A stretch of 64,000 bases of DNA from Athripsodes cinereus (GCA_947579605.1 OX388311.1:25670951-25734950), one strand, 5' to 3'; counted from the first letter of the stretch, positions 24,440 through 36,102 are shown. Numbers and translations: made by a program. Notes: generated from the sequence alone by a model not told the origin.

Positions 24440-24660
24440 GTTGACGATCACCTGGGAGAAATCTTGTCTGTTCTGTGCAGCACAAAACAGATCCTCCACA
24501 CCTCTCATCCCGGTCTACCTTCGAATGTTCTGAAATCAGGAAAGCCGCTTTCTTCCAACTTCTCTACGGCCTTCGATCTTCCCTTCTACGTCCAGTTGTA
24601 GGATGGCAAATTTTTCTCCTCTCAATATGCGACCAAATTATGATTTTTTACGGAACTTGA
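24440..24660 (-). pseudogene. LINE C-terminal relic
   Basis: Minus-strand translation gives ILRGEKFAILQLDVEGKIEG, then RREVGRKRLS-stop-FQNIRR, TGMRGVEDLFCA. The EGKxEGxRxxGRxRxSWxxNIRxWTGxxxxELF pattern is a LINE C-terminus. One stop replaces the Trp, and frame breaks occur. Confidence 0.75.
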
Positions 24661-25069
24661 TTGCTGTGATTGATATAGATCTACGGTCGGATATCGGATA
24701 TTTGCCGACTATTTATTCCATTTCTAATATACTTATAGTGTCTACATGATCGACAACTTGACTGCTTGACAACAGTCTTCATAACTGAAGAGGATTATTC
24801 TGTATCAATCCAAGAATCCATTAATAATACTCAAAATGATATGTCATTAATTATCATAAATTAAGTTTTGACTCTCCTTTCTGTCTCCTTATATAGCTAC
24901 TTTATGAAAAACCTAAACTTACTTAAAGATTTTACAGTGAACATTCTTTGTTGACAAAAACACGTTTTAATAAATAAGTACCTAATAAGTAGGTACCTAC
25001 CCAGTAATCTATTAAAGATTATCCACTTTATTTATATTTACAGTGCAGCATGGTACAGAAGCAGATTGT

Positions 25070-25115
25070 AATTACTATGCAAGCTGTCTTCACCATACCA
25101 ACAAAAAAATGAGAG
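25070..25115 (-). repeat. Family A repeat, short fragment
   Basis: The words atgcaagctgtcttcacc and ataccaacaaaaaaatgag match the middle of the minus-strand family-A copy at 62360-62395. Confidence 0.5.
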
Positions 25116-25149
25116 ATTTTTCTTTTACCCATTATTAGCGCTTCAATCG

Positions 25150-25260
25150 GAAGCACAAGGTGAATACAAATTATCATTCACAGCCATTCTGTGCTGATTG
25201 AGTCACCTCTTAATTCCCACGACATTCCTTACTCTTGCAAATAATTTGAAGAGTAGAATG
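25150..25260 (-). pseudogene. LINE fragment, same family as 22798-23190
   Basis: Read in parallel with 22805-22910, the shared blocks are ggaagcacaaggtgaa, ttgagtcacctcttaattcc and cacgacattccttac. It is decayed. Confidence 0.65.
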
Positions 25261-25629
25261 GTGAAAAATGGTAATTTGAAGCCTCCTCTTATTAAAAATA
25301 AAGAATCATAAGTACCAAAAACTGGCACATCTTTGTAGCAAAATTTGTACTCATTAATAATCTCATTAATTGTTTAAAAATTACCGAATAATAAATTATT
25401 GTATAGATACGTTTTTTTTTAATATTACGTATATTGTGTATCAAAAAATATAATATCAAAACTTTGATTAAAATGAAGGGTATTTATTTACCAAATAACA
25501 GGAAATAATAACAAAAAAACATTCAGAAAGAAATAAAATCGTCATTGTTTTACAGTTGTTTTTCAAAAAATGTTTGAATTCTAGTTACAAGTTTTTTTTA
25601 ACATCTTTTTATGTCTTCATCATCAACCA

Positions 25630-25765
25630 AGATCTAGAGGAGCTCAATGCTAGAGACGACTGGCAGTCCATTGCTCGGGATAGAAAGGCTTGGAGAGCTA
25701 TTGTTTCGGAGGCAAAGGTCCTACAAGGGCTGTTCGGGGCCTACAAGGGCCATCGGAAGTAAGTA
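25630..25765 (+). pseudogene. LINE C-terminal fragment
   Basis: The frame LEELNARDDWQSIARDRKAW followed by RAIVSEAKVLQGL ends in a stop and resembles the D-W-x-x-x-A-x-D-R-x-x-W-R C-terminus of RTE-like proteins. A 17-bp word (ctacaagggctgttcgg/ggcctacaagggc) is partly duplicated near the end. Confidence 0.65.
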
Positions 25766-28014
25766 AGTTTTTATGTCTTCGTTTAATTCAACGGTATCTT
25801 TAATGGAAACTTTTGAAAAAACGTTAATGTTATAGGTATATATATATATATTTTTATTACTTTTACCTTCATAAAGCAATTACATAGGTTTCAAACATAA
25901 TAGAGAAGTCACTCTCGTGTAATTTTATTTGAATTATTTTGAGTCTTCCATATTATTTTGTAGAATATAAAATTAAATTAAACCATTGTAGAAATGTGAA
26001 AGTACATATTACATTGGATTCCTTTCCTTTCAATAACAAATGAAACAATATAATTATGTCAGTGTTAATCACCTCTTGTACGCATTACAAAAGCAGCGAC
26101 AGTATGACAATGTAATGTAAAAGAGACAATGATAACCTACTAATGTTTCTATTTGTCTTAATAAATTATTACGTTTTGTTTCGACAGAGCCACGTGTTTT
26201 CAATATAATCTATCTGTAGCAATTAGGTGAAAATCATTCAAGGTTAGTTCTGTGTGCGAAAGGAAAAAGGCAATGAGTCGAATCATCTCCAAATCGAGAT
26301 TAACGCATTAATCACCAAATATTGGTCATATTATGCGTCGTGGAAAAAAGGATGAGTCGATATTTGCACATTAGACACCATATTATTACAAAGTAAAAAA
26401 GAAACTCGTATGATATCGCCGAGCGGATTTTATTTTGGCATTCCTGTGGAGTAGTGTTTTTCTGATTTCATTTATACCTACACTTCTACATAGTGAATGT
26501 TATCGTACTCCTTTATATATTATAATCATTAAAATATTCTTGAAGCATTTCTCATGGTTACGTTTTGTGACAGTGACATATCAAAGAAAAACATCAAAGA
26601 TTGGTTGGATTTGATCCCTAGTTCAAAATGCAAATGTTAGGTTGGGAAAATTCCTACAAAATCCTCGCATATTTTTATCAGTTTAACCACACGACATCCT
26701 GATAAATTTGATCACGTTTCCGAAGTATGATCATCTTTCCTCTAGCACTAGAACGTTATTCAGCATAACCCGGGTTATGCCGCCATAATGTATGGCTTAC
26801 CGGATATAGCGGGGTGAATACTACGAACATTTCCAAGAGAAAGCATCGGTGTTCTGTTGAACCTGCATACATACATAGTATGTATCATTATGTAGTTATA
26901 GATAGTTACATAGGTGGCGCTAGTGCTAGCGGTTTGTTCAGGATTTATACCACTTATAAGCATTAAGCTCCCATATCGTTACACCTAGTACAATGTTATC
27001 TAACGACGTCCCATATGTTTCATTATACCTCTTACGAATAGTATTATTACAACTGATGCATGGTTGCTACATATTTAAGTTATTGTGCATTTTGTATAGA
27101 TAGATTCAACCCTATGATTAACAATAATGAAAATAATGTGCGGGATTCAAGAAACATCTCTACGTATTGCTTTATGTATTAGATATTCATCCTCGGAAGG
27201 TAAAATATGAAACATCAAGTATATTGTCACAATAATTATTTACTACCCGTCTTCATATTAAGGTTCATTTTGTTGCGAAACATCTCATTATTTTTTTTAA
27301 TACATAAATCATTATTATAAACTTATTGTTCTATATTGGCCTAAATCACTTGCAAACGAGTGGATGGTCTTGAGAAGAATATAATAGAAACGCAAAGTAG
27401 GCTTACAACATACTCGTGTATATGTGCAGAAGCATAATAATTAGGTATTATTTAGCACAATCACCCGATATCTGAATAGTAATAATGATTTTGTAAACAT
27501 TTTGTTCAAAATATTTTTTTGTATTAACCGATAACTTTTTTTCACGGTCTTTCATCAATTTGTATGAAGCATTTTAAATGGGTAAATATGCAAATAAACG
27601 TAGTGGGTAGTATAATATTATAGTGGTGGGAACTATCAATCAATCAACGTACAAACACCAATTTTATTCAAAGTTAAATATTTACCCGTTTTGATTGCCC
27701 GTCAATCCACGATAGCGGTTGACAAATTTGCCTGCGGGTAATTCAATCACAACAACTGTTGTCAAACCAATTCAAAACAACGAGTTGTAGAGTGGAAATG
27801 AATTACTTATTCGATTACAGACAGAACCTTTCTAACATGATTTCGGTTTGCAGGTCGATGTAAACAGACTTCAAACTTCAAAAACGAACCTATGTCAGTA
27901 AAAAACTAATCTACCTGGTAACATTACAATGTATTTTGATCATAAATTAATGTTTTTATAATTTATCTTCAAATTTCTCAATCTTAACTATGACAAATTG
28001 CATGAATTCTGTAA

Positions 28015-28115
28015 AGGAAGAGAAAAACGTATCTGGGTATTGAACTCTGCGGTCTTCTGTTCTCTCTGCCTACCCCTCATGGGATACGGCGGGAGGGCAT
28101 GTAATATAGTATGGA
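28015..28115 (+). mobile_element. Family-B LINE 3' end
   Basis: The ending gttctctctgcctacccctc, gggatacggcgggagggcat and atatagtatgg matches the 3' ends at 20880-20945 and 32870-32935. Confidence 0.6.
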
Positions 28116-28729
28116 ATAGTAGCTACCTTCAAATATGTGAAAAAAAATCTTGAACACACGCGGTGCCAGCTACTTATTCACTCAACCACAGCCCCTCCGT
28201 AAAGATTCAGTTATTCCATTTAATAATAAATAAGAATTGAAGATTTAAAGTACAACACGTGACATTCAATTACTTTCCTAGCCATCCTATTTATGAGAGA
28301 TGCCATGATGTTATAGATAGAAGTTCTGATGTTTTTTTCATAGATACATAAGTGAATAGCTTCTTAATAAGGCAAGGTAGTCTATTAAGCTTATTCCCCC
28401 TCCATTCACATGAAGCTTTTATATAGCATGAGCAGTTCATTGTTCAAGTAACGAGAGCAATTTCTTTTCAGTAAACTTGTTATGTTCTGTAAATTATACC
28501 AGAGATAATAATACTAACATTCATATTATTAAAAGTAAAGATACTTTCATAAAACTGAAATAGTTCAGTATGTTTCATTACCAAAACAACAGTGCAATTT
28601 TACAATACTAAATACTCTTGATCTTCCACATTCATATACTAAAGAAATATATTTCATATTTTTCAGCCATCACGGGGTAATATATAATTTATTTATTTAT
28701 TGATTTATTCATTATAAGCACAAGACAGA

Positions 28730-28874
28730 TATGAGGTTTGCCACCCATCCTGAATGTTTTGATTTTATATTGGCACGAAGAGGACAGTTTGCATGTTACT
28801 TACATGCAGCTGATCTGCTGGCTACCCCACTTGTGGGATATGCCGTGATGGTATAGTAGTAGTAGTAGTAGTAG
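28730..28874 (+). repeat. Family A repeat, right half with (GTA)n tail and intact 41-codon frame
   Basis: This copy is intact over the right half. From 28731 it holds an open frame of 41 codons, beginning MRFATHPECFDFILARRGQF and ending LATPLVGYAVMV before TAG at 28854-28856. A (GTA)n tail (28854-28874) follows. The left half is absent. Whether the frame means a LINE C-terminus or is chance within a SINE cannot be settled here. Confidence 0.75.
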
Positions 28875-29009
28875 ACAGACAATAACTACATTATAAAGTA
28901 ATAAAAAAGGTAAATCTTACAGAGATCAGCTATCATCCATCACCATGCGACACAATTGATTTTAAAAACGTAGGTACCTAACATTCCGGTCATCCTAACA
29001 TATCTACAT

Positions 29010-29130
29010 AGGCCGAAAGGCAGGAACCGAGACGTGATAGATGAGGGGTTTTAGCCGGTTGGAGTCCGGCACTACCTGGCCAAAAAGGCCGGGTGTCCAT
29101 GACTAGGATTTCCCCTCAAAAAAAAACATA
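29010..29130 (+). mobile_element. LINE-like 3' terminal fragment with A-rich tail
   Basis: The block gatgaggggttttagccgg, ttggagtccggcacta, ggccgggtgtccatgac and ttcccctcaaaaaaaaa has the layout of a LINE 3' end common in moths, with inverted words ggccaaaaaggcc and an A-run. Confidence 0.5.
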
Positions 29131-30512
29131 CCTACATACATACATACATAAAGTCTCATAGCAAAACCAATCAAACATCTCAATCGGAAAACCATGTTTA
29201 CTTAAAAAATAGTAAATTTTCTTAACATTGGATGCTGACTGGATGAACCTGTAGTGGGTGTGATACCTCCTTAATTGTTATCACAAGTAAAACAGTCCTA
29301 GTCCTAGTGACAATACATAAAGTGTTGTCACCGGGACTGACCTCCGCCTTGGAGGCCCCTGTGGAATCACTCTCTTTCGGGATCTCCACAGGTGCGGAAC
29401 TTTACTAGCGCGAATCATATCTTAGTAACTTCCTTCTTTCTTCGCGTCTTGTTATATTGATCTAATTGTAATTTACCACTTAACTATTTAAATAAAAGTA
29501 TAAAGCCGTTACTCGAGTGATCATTTTACCTGGTAAGATAAACTTCCAAAATCACTCTGTTTTCCTTCTGATAAATTTATCTTCGTCAGTGATGAAGGAG
29601 ACAGGACATTGTCCTGAGCAAGCGCTAAGGATCGTATCCTTAACCGCTTCAAACTAATAGCCGATAATGTATTTTACTCAATTGTTCCGACGCGATAGAT
29701 CTCGATCCATTCGAGATCTGAAAATATATATATTTTTTTTTTATTTTTATTTAAGCCTTTATTACAGACTTGGAGGTGGGATGTGCATGATGTATGAGAT
29801 CCTAAAAAATGATATATGAGATCCTAAAAAATGGTTGCTTTCTTTGGTTTGCATTAAATGTCTCACAATTGATGTTTCACAATTCAGCGTGACAATGAGA
29901 ATGGCGGAATTAGTGAACGTTGTCCATGGATACAAAAAGTCCTCACTTTAGCCAACCTAGAGCTTATTCGAAAGCGTTGAGACACCTTTCTCACTTCGTC
30001 CAATTAGATTTAGCACAATATTACATTGTGTAAACGTGGTTCTCCAATCGAGATGTGCGATACATTTTATCATATTATTATTTACGTACTCTTGACATAC
30101 TTCATTATGTAATGTCATAGTATTTCATTCTGCATTTACTTGTTGTCAGAATTTTATCACTAACTGTATGTACCTATGTATGTATGTATGCATTTATACT
30201 TAGTAATATTGTTATGCATGTATGCATCTACGTACCTACTGTTGTATGTACGTTGTAATAAATAGGTTCATCCTTGCATCCATTCCATTGAGACCACAAA
30301 CTACAGTGACGAGCGCGATATATTAAATAGCGAGGCACGACTGGGATTGGAACTCATCAACTATATTAACAATGTTAATAACCCTCTTCCACGTTTTTAG
30401 GTCATATTAAACTATAGTGAAATATCTTATCAAAGCTTACATGTATAATAAATTATATTGATTAAATAAACTTTAAAATAATTTAGCTCAACTTTAAAAA
30501 ATAAATTTAAAA

Positions 30513-30590
30513 TAATAAGCTACGATGGTTTGGGCAAGTGGAAAGAAGGAATGAGGATTGAATGACCAAGAAAATATGTATGTTTGTATG
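30513..30590 (+). pseudogene. Family-B LINE fragment, left of a composite insertion
   Basis: Translation NKLRWFGQVERRNED-stop-MTKK matches LRWFEYVERMNKVRMTKR of the 20.5-kb copy. The alignment is lost around 30590 and seems to resume near 31724. Confidence 0.6.
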
Positions 30591-31530
30591 TATGTTGGAT
30601 GATTTATTCGGCGCCGTTTAATGGAGCATCCATCTCAAGGGCGCGGGAAACTATGTTGGAAGAGCGATGTCTTCAAATTGTTCCTGAACGTTGTTACCGG
30701 TTGGTTTTTACGGATGTCCTCGAGGAGTTTATAACAAATTTATATCCCTTGACGATTGCTCAAAAATCTATTTTAAGAGTCATTTCCCGCAGGCCATACA
30801 GATACCCCTCAGACCAATTATTTTCTGATTTTGGTGTTTTGGATGTAAGACAGATATACATGAGAACCATTATTAAATACTTAAATAGAGACACAACAGC
30901 TTTTCGTCCACAATATGTCTTAACTCATAATACTAGAAATGCCCAAGTACTTCAGCCCGTGGCGGTACGCACCACTTTCGCCCAGCGACACTACTCATTT
31001 CTAGCTCCAAGACTTTACAATAAAATTATGCAAGATATCCAGGCGAATTGTGTGCGTGGAGGAGGTGTGAACTTGGAGAGGTTTGTGACGGGGTGGTTGT
31101 GTGAATTGGGAAGGAAGGAGTGTGAGAGGCTATTATTGCAGGTGTTACAGTGATGAGAGGGACGAGAGAGAGGAGGAGATGGAAGGATGGAACAGGGGGG
31201 AGAAACTGGCATCATTCTTGTTCTTTTTATTTTTTTTAAATCTACATACTGATTATCCATTTTTTTTTCTTCTTATTATTGTTATTTTTGTTTCGTATTT
31301 TACACACGGTGATTACAAGAACTGACTAGAATAATTTAGAACATGTATACATATATAGATACTGCCTCAGAACAGACTCAAGTCTAGTGAGGCAGTAAAT
31401 TCCATTTTTCTATTGTCAAAAGAATGTGTTTAAGATATGATGTTTAGTTAGTAGAAATTTTTTTTGTAGTAGTAGTTAGTTGTTTTATTGTTATATTTAT
31501 GGAAAATAAATGAAATAAAAAAAAAAAAAA
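30590..31530 (+). pseudogene. CR1/Jockey-like LINE, 3' end with poly(A)
   Basis: An open frame to 31153 holds LEERCLQIVPERCYRL, LTIAQKSILRVISRRPYRYP, FGVLDVRQIYMRTIIKYLN and TTFAQRHYSFLAPRLYNKIM. The last is the conserved C-terminal segment of Jockey/CR1-type reverse transcriptase proteins. About 370 bp of 3' UTR follow, containing an imperfect hairpin (actgcctca ... tgaggcagt) and aataaatgaaataaa. A run of A follows at 31517-31530. The 5' end is truncated, and the initial Met at 30584 is not a real start. Confidence 0.8.
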
Positions 31531-31725
31531 GTCGGTTCCAAATGACGGGTCCTGCGACACAAAAAGCCCTTTCATGGAAGCAGGACTTGTTTGCTCTGTT
31601 GTTTTCGTCCAGCATGTTGGTGGATATCTCTGCTGAGCGTAGAGGTCTACTTGCAGGTATTTTGAGAACACAGAGCTCAGAAAGTGACTGAGGTGCCATA
31701 TTGTTCAAATCTTTGTAGACTATGA
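31531..31725 (-). pseudogene. Jockey/CR1-like LINE fragment, opposite orientation
   Basis: Minus-strand translation gives MAPQSLSELCVLKIPASRPL, RSAEISTNMLDENNRANKSC and FHERAFCVAGPVIWNRL. The G/E-x-R-A-F-x-V-A-G-P-x-x-W-N motif is the C-terminus of Jockey/CR1 LINEs. It breaks at the junction with the poly(A) of the plus-strand element. Confidence 0.75.
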
Positions 31726-31955
31726 GGCACAGTTATATTTGGCTGAGAGGTATGGTGCTCGGAGATGTGGACATACGAGGATCAAATGGCAATCTAATTT
31801 TAAATCAAATCCCACAGGACGGCCATGTTTTGAACACATTAAACAGAAGAGCATGTATGAGGAATTTTATGACAGTGACGAAAGCGAAAGATAGTAGAAA
31901 GTGGCGCTCGATCCTTTCTGCTTACCCCGCGAGGGAAGCGGAGTGATATGGTTTG
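31724..31955 (+). pseudogene. Family-B LINE C-terminal fragment
   Basis: One frame gives LYLAERYGARRCGHTRIKW. A second gives LNRRACMRNFMTVTKAKDSR, then KWRSILSAYPAREAE. Compare YLSEKKGARKRERPRTTW and IWRSVLSAYPTW in the 20.5-kb copy. At least one frameshift. It ends atatggtttgtatgtatgta. Confidence 0.75.
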
Positions 31956-32199
31956 TATGTATGTAAAATAATTTGAAACTATACAAAATAATTTAAAATA
32001 TTTTTTTAAATTTTGAAAATCGTCAAAAATTAAATGAGGTAGCCGAGGACTCCGTTAGCGTTATAACAACTGTCCAAATCCATAACTCACCAAGTCGAAA
32101 ATTTGGATTTAATTGGTATTACACATCATCAATGCCACTCTTCCATCTCCACAAAAAAATAACTATAAAAATAACCGACTCTCTTTATATTTTAATAAA

Positions 32200-32300
32200 T
32201 ATAAAAATATATTATTGAGCACTGTTTAATCTCCACTATGTTAGGTTAAATACCGAACGTTTTCGCCTATACTTGTAGGCATCTTCAGGGAAACTGAAAT
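32200..32300 (-). mobile_element. Possible Penelope-like fragment with hammerhead-like core
   Basis: The minus strand reads CTGAAGA (32282-32288), then a 5-bp stem GCCTA/TAGGC (32280-32265) with a short loop, then GAAA (32264-32261). This is the CUGANGA - stem II - GAAA order of hammerhead ribozymes, which Penelope-like elements are known to carry. One base next to stem II mismatches, and stems I and III are not convincing, so the copy is decayed or the match is by chance. Confidence 0.35.
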
Positions 32301-32754
32301 CTAAAAATTATGAGGGCTGTTGTTCATGTGGTGAGAAGGGTGCAGGTAGTGGAAGGGGTAGTGGGAGGGGTAATGGTAGATATGGAAGCGGGATGGTTAG
32401 CAGGAGTAGGATATACTAACAAAGGAGATGAGAGTGGGATCTGTATATTTACAATGTTATTCTTATTTCTATAAATCTCTAAGGTTTCCAAGGCGTTTAG
32501 TCTACCCGCCCCACACACAGAATGTAATACCTTTGTACCGTTTATGTCTCTTTATATATTTCATATTCAGTTATGGAAAAATGTTAATGCAACTTTTTCC
32601 ACAAATAAATATTTCGTGTTTATAACTATTAAATCACAATTGAACGGAATAAAGACAACGTAATATGTTTTTAACAGACACGTGTGAACAATATGATGAA
32701 TGATTATTGAGTTTTGAATGTAAAAATAGGATAAAAACTTTCTTTTTAAATTAT

Positions 32755-32935
32755 CTACAGAAACCATTAAGAGGATGGCCGCGTGTTGAGTAAGAGAAAT
32801 CGGCATGCATGTATGAGAAACTGGATGAACGTAGAGGAAGTGAAAGAAATATGTAGGGATAAATCTATATGGCGTTCCGTCCTCTCTGCCTAACCCTCCT
32901 GGGACATGGCGTGAGGGCATAGTATAGTATAGTAT
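32755..32935 (+). pseudogene. Family-B LINE C-terminal fragment
   Basis: Translation EDGRVLSKRNRHACMRNWMN, VEEVKEICRDKSIWRSVLSA-stop-P is colinear with LSKRNRCTCMINCMNVEEAE in the 20.5-kb copy. It is followed by gacatggcgtgagggc and a tagtatagtatag tail. It lies about 110 bp from receptor exon 9. Confidence 0.8.
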
Positions 32936-33042
32936 AATTATAATTAATACCAACACTATTATTGTGGGTTACATCGACAATATTAAATAATCGAGCACAA
33001 AATGTTTTATATAATGAAATACATAGTATAGTAGGTACTCAC

Positions 33043-33152
33043 CCATTGAGGCATCTCGTGAATGTCCGCCGTCCTATGATGATAATTTAATACAACGACA
33101 GTTAACACGACCGACGATGCTACCATGAACATGATGCAGTTGAAATATGTAC
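33043..33152 (-). CDS. nAChRalpha6: nAChR alpha6 exon 9 (TM3)
   Basis: This 110-nt exon encodes [20 protein letters not shown] (TM3), followed by [16 protein letters not shown] at the start of the cytoplasmic loop. The acceptor is gatatag, with a weak pyrimidine tract, and the donor gtgagt is strong. Its first two bases (GT) complete the Gly codon begun by either exon 8, giving GGT. That Gly is the residue numbered 275 in thrips and Tuta alpha6, where Glu confers spinosyn resistance. Phase is 1 in and 0 out. The [11 protein letters not shown] motif after TM3 is typical of insect alpha7-like subunits. The exon sits between introns of 17.9 and 14.4 kb and has no long open frame of its own. Confidence 0.95.
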
Positions 33153-35080
33153 CTATATCAAACACACAGACACACATTATAATAATTCTGTATACAAATT
33201 TGGTAATATAATATACCTAATATATTGCAATAACTTTATATTGAATTTGTATTAGATATTTTAATTGTTTTCTGAATATATATATTATCAATATTCAATC
33301 AATAGCAATGCGTTTCCTACTTTACGAGATTAAGCGATTAAAATTAAATAATGAATGAAATTAATTGAAATTTAATTGAACTGATTTAATGGAGTCTATT
33401 GATTTGTAAGAGTATAAATTGATATTCTGCTCAAGACCATGAACAGAATTTTCAGTGATTTATTTTATTTATTTATTCTTTTTGCACATCATCATTATAC
33501 GCGGAGGTCTATTCATCTGATGCAGTGGTCAAAATATTTACATATTTATTTAAATGTATATGACTTTGTGTCACTTTAGAAGTGTTTTCGACACAGCAGC
33601 GAATTCTAGCTAGATAATATTATTTCAAGCTTTGTTGAAATTTTGGTTGTGTGATTTTAAGTGTAAAATGTAGTAAAAAATTCACACGATGAAATTTATT
33701 CTTTCGCTCCAAAGGAGTCAGATTTCTATTATGAAATTTTTAATTAAACCATTTTGCCAAACAATAATAGACATTCCTTCGTTGTGTCAAATGAAAAAAT
33801 CAAAATAATAATTGAGTTATGTACGTAATGAAACGGCTAATGAGTTCAGAGAATTTTAATAAAAAAATAATGAACATTGATTATATATACATTGTTACTC
33901 GCGTCAAGGTTTCAAATAATCTCTCATAAGGCACTGTATTTGTGAAAGTAATATCAAAGATCTCGTAAAGTAGGAAACTTACTATGTGTTAGTCGCAAGG
34001 ACAACATGCATGATGCTACACTGTTAAAGACTAAGTGTAGACTTGGATTGTTTTGGTTAATAGAAGGTTCAAGGAAATGTGTTGAGGAAAATATTATTGT
34101 CCAATAATGCAATAAAATACATGGACTTTATAAAAAAGTGAAAAAGTTATGTGATCAAAAGATATTTAACTGTAGGAAACAGCAGGCACAATAGGATTGT
34201 AATATGATTTATGAATCTGGGAATCAATCTCAATTTTATTAGAAAAAGAATTTTAGTTATTCAGAGTAAATTTAAAAGCTTTTGAAGTTTGATTTTTGTT
34301 TTATAAAACTGCTCGAAGGCAAGAAAAGTAATAATATGTCGAACATCGCAAATTATTTTTTTTGCCAAATATTATTGTGAAAAGTTATTTCATAAGCATT
34401 CTTTTTATATTTAAATAAGGTTTTTATTTTTAGATAATAAAAGAATACATTTTATATTAAAATTACTAAAATGAAATAAATCTACAGAAAGGTCAAAAAG
34501 TTTCATCCAATAATTTAATTTTCATTATATCGAAGATAGAAATTTAATACTGAAATATTTTTTAATTTACAATTTTAGAGTAGAAAACTTATATTCAAAA
34601 ATCAAATAATGTTTTGCGATATTCGTTATCCTCAAAAATCAATTTATAAGACGAAATTATTGGGGTAAATATTATATTCTTGAAATCATATTTTTTATTA
34701 AATCTGTGCCTTTATTAATGTTATCAAAATAATTATTTATAAATGATATGTTAAAAAGAACAAACATTAAATTAGTCAATTTTAATATAATGAAAGGTTA
34801 TTTTTATAAATTATAACAAAAATCTACTTACACATTTATATTCCTAACACATAAGGCATTAAGTACCAAATACAATTTTTTCTCGAAATCTCGGTCACTT
34901 GCGATAAATATGAATTTTTATATGTGGAACATTCCAGAATGAAAATAGTAAAAAAAATCATTAAGACAGTACAAAAGTTGAAAGACAAAATGTTGATACA
35001 AATTAATTTGAATATTTTTATATTTTTGAAGAACAAACATTATAAATGTTAATAATATGAACCAAAAATTTGGTTTATAG

Positions 35081-35207
35081 TTTTACTAGCAGTTTATTAA
35101 AGAGTCCTGGATTCGACATTCGATGTCTTTGTCATAATCTAAAATTGTAATTTGACAGATGCATCGAATGTCGAAACCTGGGTCACTTTAATAAAGTGCT
35201 AGTAAAA
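35081..35207. mobile_element. Small MITE-like element with long imperfect TIRs
   Basis: The left arm (ttttactagcagtttatta ... cgacattcgatg) and the complement of the right arm (ttttactagcactttatta ... cgacattcgatg) match over about 45 bp with a few differences. The whole element is close to a snap-back palindrome, 127 bp long, without coding capacity. Confidence 0.75.
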
Positions 35208-35674
35208 AATGGTATTTTTAATTGTTAATAATAAAAATGGAATTTAATAAAATAAATTCCGATAAAATAATATACCTACTATGAAAGATAATTGTAAACA
35301 AGAGTTATACAAACACCCTCCATCTACTACCCCTTAAGTTTATTTCAGTATTTATGTATTAGTTTATTTAAAGGTTAGATCAATATCCGAGCTTAGTTAG
35401 AACCTACCGTTTTTTTTTTATTTAAAAGTATATACAGGACATATAAAAAACGTCGAATCGAAAGCATAGGTGCATTATAAAACCCATACATAATACAAAC
35501 TACGTACACTAATTTGATCCAAAGAGAGAAATAATTTTTCACGGTAATTTAAATCGTAAACATAAACCATTTCTTTGAATCATATTTTTCACATTAAAAG
35601 AAAGGTAGGTACTGTAAAGAAATAACAACAGTATTTCTCATTAGACTTAGTTCAGAATAAATGCAAACATGTTT

Positions 35675-35678
<4 letters not shown>

Positions 35679-35712
<34 letters not shown>
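35679..35712. repeat. (TA)n microsatellite
   Basis: About 17 TA units, uninterrupted. Confidence 0.95.
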
Positions 35713-35717
<5 letters not shown>

Positions 35718-36094
35718 GTGATACATGAAGTAACACAGCGTCGTTATTAGGTAAGTATATAAAGTTTTTTTACATAAATATAACGGAACATAAAAACACA
35801 ATAGTAATATCTTGTAATATACCTACATATTTTAATATATTTGAGCGACTCAACAATGCAATATTCTCCTCAATTCAGCAATATTACATCAGTAATATTC
35901 TCAGTATAAGACACGACTTTGTACCTAGAATCAAGTGATCTAGGACTTATACGTGAAATTCTTGTATGCTTACAATCTTCCCGTTTTATGAACGAGTATA
36001 TCTCGCAAATGCCGTATCTGAGTAAGAAGAATGAAAGATTGAAAAATGTAAAATTGTTATATTTTTCCTTATGTTTTCTTCTCGGTTGTGAGAA

Positions 36095-36102
36095 GATAAA
36101 AT
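36095..36102. repeat. Target-site duplication, left copy (8 bp)
   Basis: GATAAAAT abuts the left end of the 3.1-kb element and recurs at 39182-39189. Confidence 0.6.

Larger units (their letters stand above)
18620..33042 (-). other. nAChRalpha6: Intron 9 of nAChR alpha6 (14.4 kb)
   Basis: This is the densest transposon region of the window. Non-LTR fragments in both orientations occur from 20.4 to 25.8 kb and again from 28.0 to 32.9 kb. The stretches 18620-20470, 21000-21900 and 25800-28000 show nothing that could be supported beyond AT-rich sequence. Confidence 0.9.

Noticed and set aside
30584..31153. 189-codon frame as a possible host gene
   Set aside because: The motifs TTFAQRHYSFLAPRLYN and the poly(A) end identify the 3' end of a LINE. 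The initial Met is incidental.
32567..32956. 129-codon minus-strand frame
   Set aside because: Its N-terminal part is antisense to the family-B LINE fragment at 32755-32935. The rest is AT-rich.
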